Shown: positions 14,561 through 17,521 of the stretch, in pieces
How the letters are laid out: each line of letters begins with the position of its first letter
How positions within the stretch are numbered: position 1 is the first letter of the stretch
NCBI GenBank assembly: GCA_017382915.1
Contig: JAFNZJ010000015.1
Span: 1-17,521, forward strand
DNA: 17,521 nt
Direction: 5' to 3'
Origin: Clostridia bacterium
GTDB lineage: Bacteria; Bacillota; Clostridia; Oscillospirales; Acutalibacteraceae
Position numbers and translations under genes: made by a program
Notes under the pieces: generated by a model
Databases searched by the model: none
What the model was told of the DNA's origin: nothing
The model's input: the letters and a program-made list of their open reading frames with translations, nothing else

Positions 14561-14606
14561 ATTATATAACATTACGCAGCGTCACAAGCAACCCCTTACG
14601 CAGGGG
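14561..14606 (-). promoter_or_regulatory. MerR-type promoter and operator region of the regulator gene
   Basis: On the minus strand TTGCTT (14591-14586) and TATAAT (14566-14561) are separated by 19 bases, the long spacer typical of MerR-activated promoters. In that spacer TTACGC (14572-14577) and GCGTCA (14579-14584) form a near-perfect dyad. A second palindrome, CCCCTTACGCAGGGG (14592-14606), lies just upstream of the -35. Autoregulation is likely by analogy. Confidence 0.6.
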
Positions 14607-14620
14607 GATTTTTTAAAAAA

Positions 14621-15166
14621 TTAAAAATTTTTTGTTATAGAATATAAATAAATATCCACGCAGGCGGTTTTGCAGTAGGCGCCCTTTTTAAGCAGAGCGT
14701 CTTTTTTCATACCTACCCGCTCTAACAGTCTTATAGATGCGGTGTTTTCGGGCATAACCTTTGCCTGCACCCTTTCACAAAAAAGGTCTTCAAAAAGGTA
14801 TTTAATAAGTCCCTCCACCGCTTCGGTGGCATAGCCTTTATGCTGATACTGCTTTGAAAGGGTGTAGCCTATGGTTGCAATTTTGCCCGAATAATCCATT
14901 TCGGTAATACTTATGGTGCCAATAACCTTTTGGTCATCGGTTTTTTCAATAACCCAGGTAAAGCTTTGAATGGATGCTTTGCGCTTAAGCCAGGCAATAT
15001 AGTCCCGCGTTTCACCTTTAGTGTTATGGGGGCTCCAATCGGCATATTTTGATGCATCGGGGTCACTGCAAAAGTCAAATACATCATTTACATCTAAAAA
15101 TGAAGGTGAGCGTAGTTTAAGCCTAACGGTATAAATATTAGGGTGCTTTTCACTGCTAAAAAACAT
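14621..15166 (-). CDS. RimJ/RimL-type GNAT N-acetyltransferase
   Basis: This 181-residue enzyme transfers an acetyl group from acetyl-CoA to an amine, either a protein N-terminus or a small molecule. It has the Acetyltransf_3 order. TVRLKLRSP (13-21) forms strand 1. WVIEKTDDQKVIGTISI (71-87) forms the central strands. IGYTLSKQYQHKGYATEAV (99-117) includes the acetyl-CoA pyrophosphate loop Q-HK-GYA (108-113). ENTASIRLLERVGM (140-153) is the conserved final helix with Asn141. The ATG at 15166 is 20 bases after the polC stop codon, so it is probably the last gene of a polC transcript. The nearest purine-rich site, AAGGGGATGAG, is slightly far from the ATG. No clean terminator follows, so read-through into merR is possible. 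The substrate cannot be read from the sequence. Confidence 0.88.
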   Translation of the reverse strand: MFFSSEKHPNIYTVRLKLRSPSFLDVNDVFDFCSDPDASKYADWSPHNTKGETRDYIAWLKRKASIQSFTWVIEKTDDQKVIGTISITEMDYSGKIATIGYTLSKQYQHKGYATEAVEGLIKYLFEDLFCERVQAKVMPENTASIRLLERVGMKKDALLKKGAYCKTACVDIYLYSITKNF

Positions 15167-15186
15167 AAAACCCGCTCATCCCCTTT

Positions 15187-17521
15187 TTAAAATAATGATA
15201 ATTGGTTGCTGTCGGGCAGGCCGTTTAAAACACCTACTTCATCCAGCTGCTCTAATATTGTTTTAGAAATACCCGATTCTATACGGAAATCTTCTTTAGA
15301 AAGGTAATTGCCCTTTTGGGCGGTTTCATATATTGCCCAGGCGGCGGTATCACCTACACCGTTTAAGGCGCCAAATGGCGGACGCATTTTACCATCCTCC
15401 ACCAAATACCTTACGGCGTGGGATTTTTTAAGGTCTAAAGGCAGCACCTCAATACCGCGCTGAAGCATTTCGTTGAAAATTAACATATTTTCATAAACTG
15501 CCTGCTCTTTATTGCTTGCCTCCCTACCCTTTGCCTTAATCTCATTAAGAAGGCGGCGAACTGCATCCTTACCCTTAAGCAGGGTTAAAATGTCAACATC
15601 CTCGGGGCGGGCGGTAAAATAGGCACAATAAAACGCCAGTGGTTTATAAACCTTATACCAAGCAAGTCTAAGTGCCGAAATAACATAAGCGGCGGCGTGT
15701 GCTTTGGGGAACATATACTTAATTTTTTTGCAGGAGCCAATGTACCACTCGGGCACATTAACGGCACGCATATCGTCCTCCATAGCGTTCCACTCATCCT
15801 CAGACACCTTGCCCTTTGCAACCAAGCCCTTACGAACGGTTTCGGTAATTTTAAAGGCGCGGCCTTCATCCATACCCTGGTTTATAAGGTAGACCATAAT
15901 ATTATCACGGGTACCAATAACATTTGAAATGGTGCATATGCCCTTATCAATAAGGTCCTTTGCATTACCAAGCCAAACATCGGTACCGTGTGAAAGACCC
16001 GATATTTGAAGCAGGTCGGCAAAGGTTTTTGGCTTACAGTCCATAAGCATTCCGCGAACAAACTGTGTGCCAAATTCCGGTATGCCGTAGGTACCGGTTT
16101 TTGAATCAATTTGTTCGGGGGTAACGCCAAGCGCTTCGGTAGAGGTAAACAGGCTGTAAACACCGGGGTCTGACATTGAAATATCATTTACCGAAATACC
16201 GCTATATTCCTCTAAATACTTATAGGTGGTTGGTACAACGTGACCAAGCTCATCAAGCTTTAAAATGGTATCGTGTATTGAATGGAAGTCAAAGTGGGTT
16301 GTTAAAATATCACTTTTGGGGTCATCGGCTGGGTGCTGAATGGGGCAAAAATCATAAATAACCTTGTCCCTGGGTACTATAACCATACCTGCGGGGTGCT
16401 GACCTGATGTAGCCTTAATTTTTGAGCCTTCCACCTTTTTGGCAAGGCGGTTCATTTCTGCGTGGCTTAGGGTTATGCCCTTTTCCTCACAGTAGGCCTT
16501 AACATAACCAAAGGCGGTTTTTTCGGCAATGGTTGATATTGTACCTGCCTTAAACACATTTTCTTTACCAAACAGAGTTTCGGTGTATTTTTGCACCTCA
16601 CTTTGATATTCATCAGAGAAGTTAAGGTCAATATCAGGCACCTTATCGCCCTTAAAACCAAGGAAGGTTTCAAAGGGGATGTCGTGACCGTCGCGTTTAA
16701 GGGGTGTGCCACATTCGGGGCAATCTTTTTCGGGCAAATCAAAGCCCGAGCCAACCTCACTACTTTTAAAAAACTGGCTCCACCTACATTTTGGGCAGTA
16801 ATAGTGTGGCTGAAGCGGGTTAACCTCTGAAATGCCTGCCATAGTGGCAACAAAGGATGAGCCAACCGAACCACGAGAGCCTACCAAATAGCCGTTTTGC
16901 TCACTATAAGCAACCAGCTTTTGTGCCGAAATATACATTATTGAGAAGCCGTTGTTAATAATACCGTCAAGCTCCTTAGAAAGGCGCTTGGTTACAATTT
17001 CGGGTATTTGGCCGTTAAACTCATACATTGATTTTGCCCTGCTCCAACAAAGGTCACGCAGTAAATCATCCGACCCTTCAATAACGGGCGGATAGTTACC
17101 CTTGGGAACGGGAATAACCTCATCACTTATCATATCGGCAATTTTGTTTGGGTTTTCAACAACGAATTCGTATGCCCTTTCGCCAAAATATGAAAAGTCT
17201 TCTAACATTTCATCGGTGGTTTTTAGGTAAAGGGGTGCTTGAGAATCAAAGTCCTCATAGCCCTGCGCCGCCATTAAAATTTTACGAAGCAGTGCGTCCT
17301 CTTTGGTTAAAAAGTGAACATCACCTGTGGCAACAACGGGCAGATTTAATTTATCTGCAAGCTCAACCACCTTTTTATTATAGCCCTTAATAACATCCAT
17401 TGAGGTTATGTGGCGATATGGGTTGGGTGTAACAACACCCTTTTTGCTAACCTTATCGGTTTTTACCGAATCGCGCACCATAAACTCATTATTGCCAAGG
17501 GGCTGAATTTCAAGGTAATCA
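15187..17521 (-). CDS. polC: DNA polymerase III alpha subunit, PolC type (N-terminal part outside window)
   Basis: This is the C-terminal 777 residues of the Gram-positive replicative polymerase. The frame remains open through the right edge (DYLEIQPLGNNEF), so the ATG at 17481 is internal. The piece begins in the second half of the PHP domain (LPVVATGDVHFL). The finger and palm contain GSRGSVGSS (near 16,870), a four-cysteine zinc module with CPKC and CPEC (about 16,790 and 16,720), and the catalytic PDIDLNFSDEYQ (near 16,630). GTISTIAEKTAFGYVK, TSGQHPAGMVIVP (near 16,400) and LKLDELGH (near 16,250), with the third catalytic Asp, follow. YMFPKAHAAAY is near 15,700. The end DSNQLSLF resembles a sliding-clamp binding motif (QLSLF), as expected for PolC. 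A full PolC is about 1,430 residues, so roughly half is missing. No frameshift is seen. Confidence 0.97.
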   Translation of the reverse strand, partial: DYLEIQPLGNNEFMVRDSVKTDKVSKKGVVTPNPYRHITSMDVIKGYNKKVVELADKLNLPVVATGDVHFLTKEDALLRKILMAAQGYEDFDSQAPLYLKTTDEMLEDFSYFGERAYEFVVENPNKIADMISDEVIPVPKGNYPPVIEGSDDLLRDLCWSRAKSMYEFNGQIPEIVTKRLSKELDGIINNGFSIMYISAQKLVAYSEQNGYLVGSRGSVGSSFVATMAGISEVNPLQPHYYCPKCRWSQFFKSSEVGSGFDLPEKDCPECGTPLKRDGHDIPFETFLGFKGDKVPDIDLNFSDEYQSEVQKYTETLFGKENVFKAGTISTIAEKTAFGYVKAYCEEKGITLSHAEMNRLAKKVEGSKIKATSGQHPAGMVIVPRDKVIYDFCPIQHPADDPKSDILTTHFDFHSIHDTILKLDELGHVVPTTYKYLEEYSGISVNDISMSDPGVYSLFTSTEALGVTPEQIDSKTGTYGIPEFGTQFVRGMLMDCKPKTFADLLQISGLSHGTDVWLGNAKDLIDKGICTISNVIGTRDNIMVYLINQGMDEGRAFKITETVRKGLVAKGKVSEDEWNAMEDDMRAVNVPEWYIGSCKKIKYMFPKAHAAAYVISALRLAWYKVYKPLAFYCAYFTARPEDVDILTLLKGKDAVRRLLNEIKAKGREASNKEQAVYENMLIFNEMLQRGIEVLPLDLKKSHAVRYLVEDGKMRPPFGALNGVGDTAAWAIYETAQKGNYLSKEDFRIESGISKTILEQLDEVGVLNGLPDSNQLSLF

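Noticed and set aside
14592..14620. CCCCTTACGCAGGGG plus T-run as a rho-independent terminator
   Set aside because: The T-run lies on the plus-strand side, where no plus-strand gene ends. For the leftward acetyltransferase transcript the following bases are not T-rich. An operator role is more plausible.
1..17521. CRISPR array, tRNA, rRNA, transposase or phage genes
   Set aside because: No regularly spaced repeats, no cloverleaf-like sequence, and no recognisable mobile-element protein in any frame.

Overview
The window looks like a chromosomal piece of a low-to-moderate GC, anaerobic Firmicute, most likely class Clostridia. The reasons are a PolC-type replicative polymerase, a sodium-pumping decarboxylase operon, strong AGGAGG-like ribosome sites with several TTG starts, and A/T-rich intergenic regions with consensus sigma-A promoters. 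A finer taxonomic call is inference only. No tRNA, rRNA, CRISPR array, insertion sequence or phage gene was found.

Layout, left to right. (1) 1-1195, plus strand: the 3' part of an unrecognised gene, then an OGG1-type 8-oxoguanine DNA glycosylase. (2) 1346-2281, plus: class II fructose-bisphosphate aldolase with its own promoter and a two-way terminator. (3) 2338-5137, minus: a two-gene operon of an MGDG-synthase-like glycolipid glycosyltransferase followed by an amidohydrolase fused to a GNAT-like acyltransferase module. (4) 5305-8950, plus: a sodium-translocating oxaloacetate decarboxylase operon. It runs from a good promoter through a structured leader to the gamma subunit, a separate biotin carrier, the beta membrane pump and the carboxyltransferase, which is broken by a one-base frameshift. 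(5) 8959-10473, minus: a short GH36-like alpha-galactosidase. (6) 10588-11292, plus: a DUF421/YetF-like membrane protein. (7) 11315-13777, plus: a TetR-type regulator, an ABC ATPase and an ABC-2 permease, tightly coupled and driven by a perfect consensus promoter framed by two palindromes. (8) 13808-14536, minus: a MerR-type regulator with two membrane helices and a C-terminal zinc ribbon, convergent with the ABC operon. (9) 14621-17521, minus: a RimJ/RimL-type acetyltransferase downstream of polC, which runs off the right edge.

How the genes fit together. The decarboxylase genes form one machine: the carboxyltransferase moves CO2 from oxaloacetate to the biotin carrier, and the beta subunit releases it while exporting sodium ions. 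The TetR protein probably represses its own ABC exporter operon. The membrane MerR protein next door may sense an envelope or drug signal and could act on the same exporter, although this is inferred from proximity and a shared short motif. The glycosyltransferase and amidohydrolase-acyltransferase pair suggests a lipid or envelope modification step whose substrate cannot be read from sequence. The least conventional items are the amidohydrolase-acyltransferase fusion, the membrane-tethered MerR regulator, the dual-palindrome tetR promoter and the decarboxylase frameshift. No clear-cut new defence or mobile system is visible.
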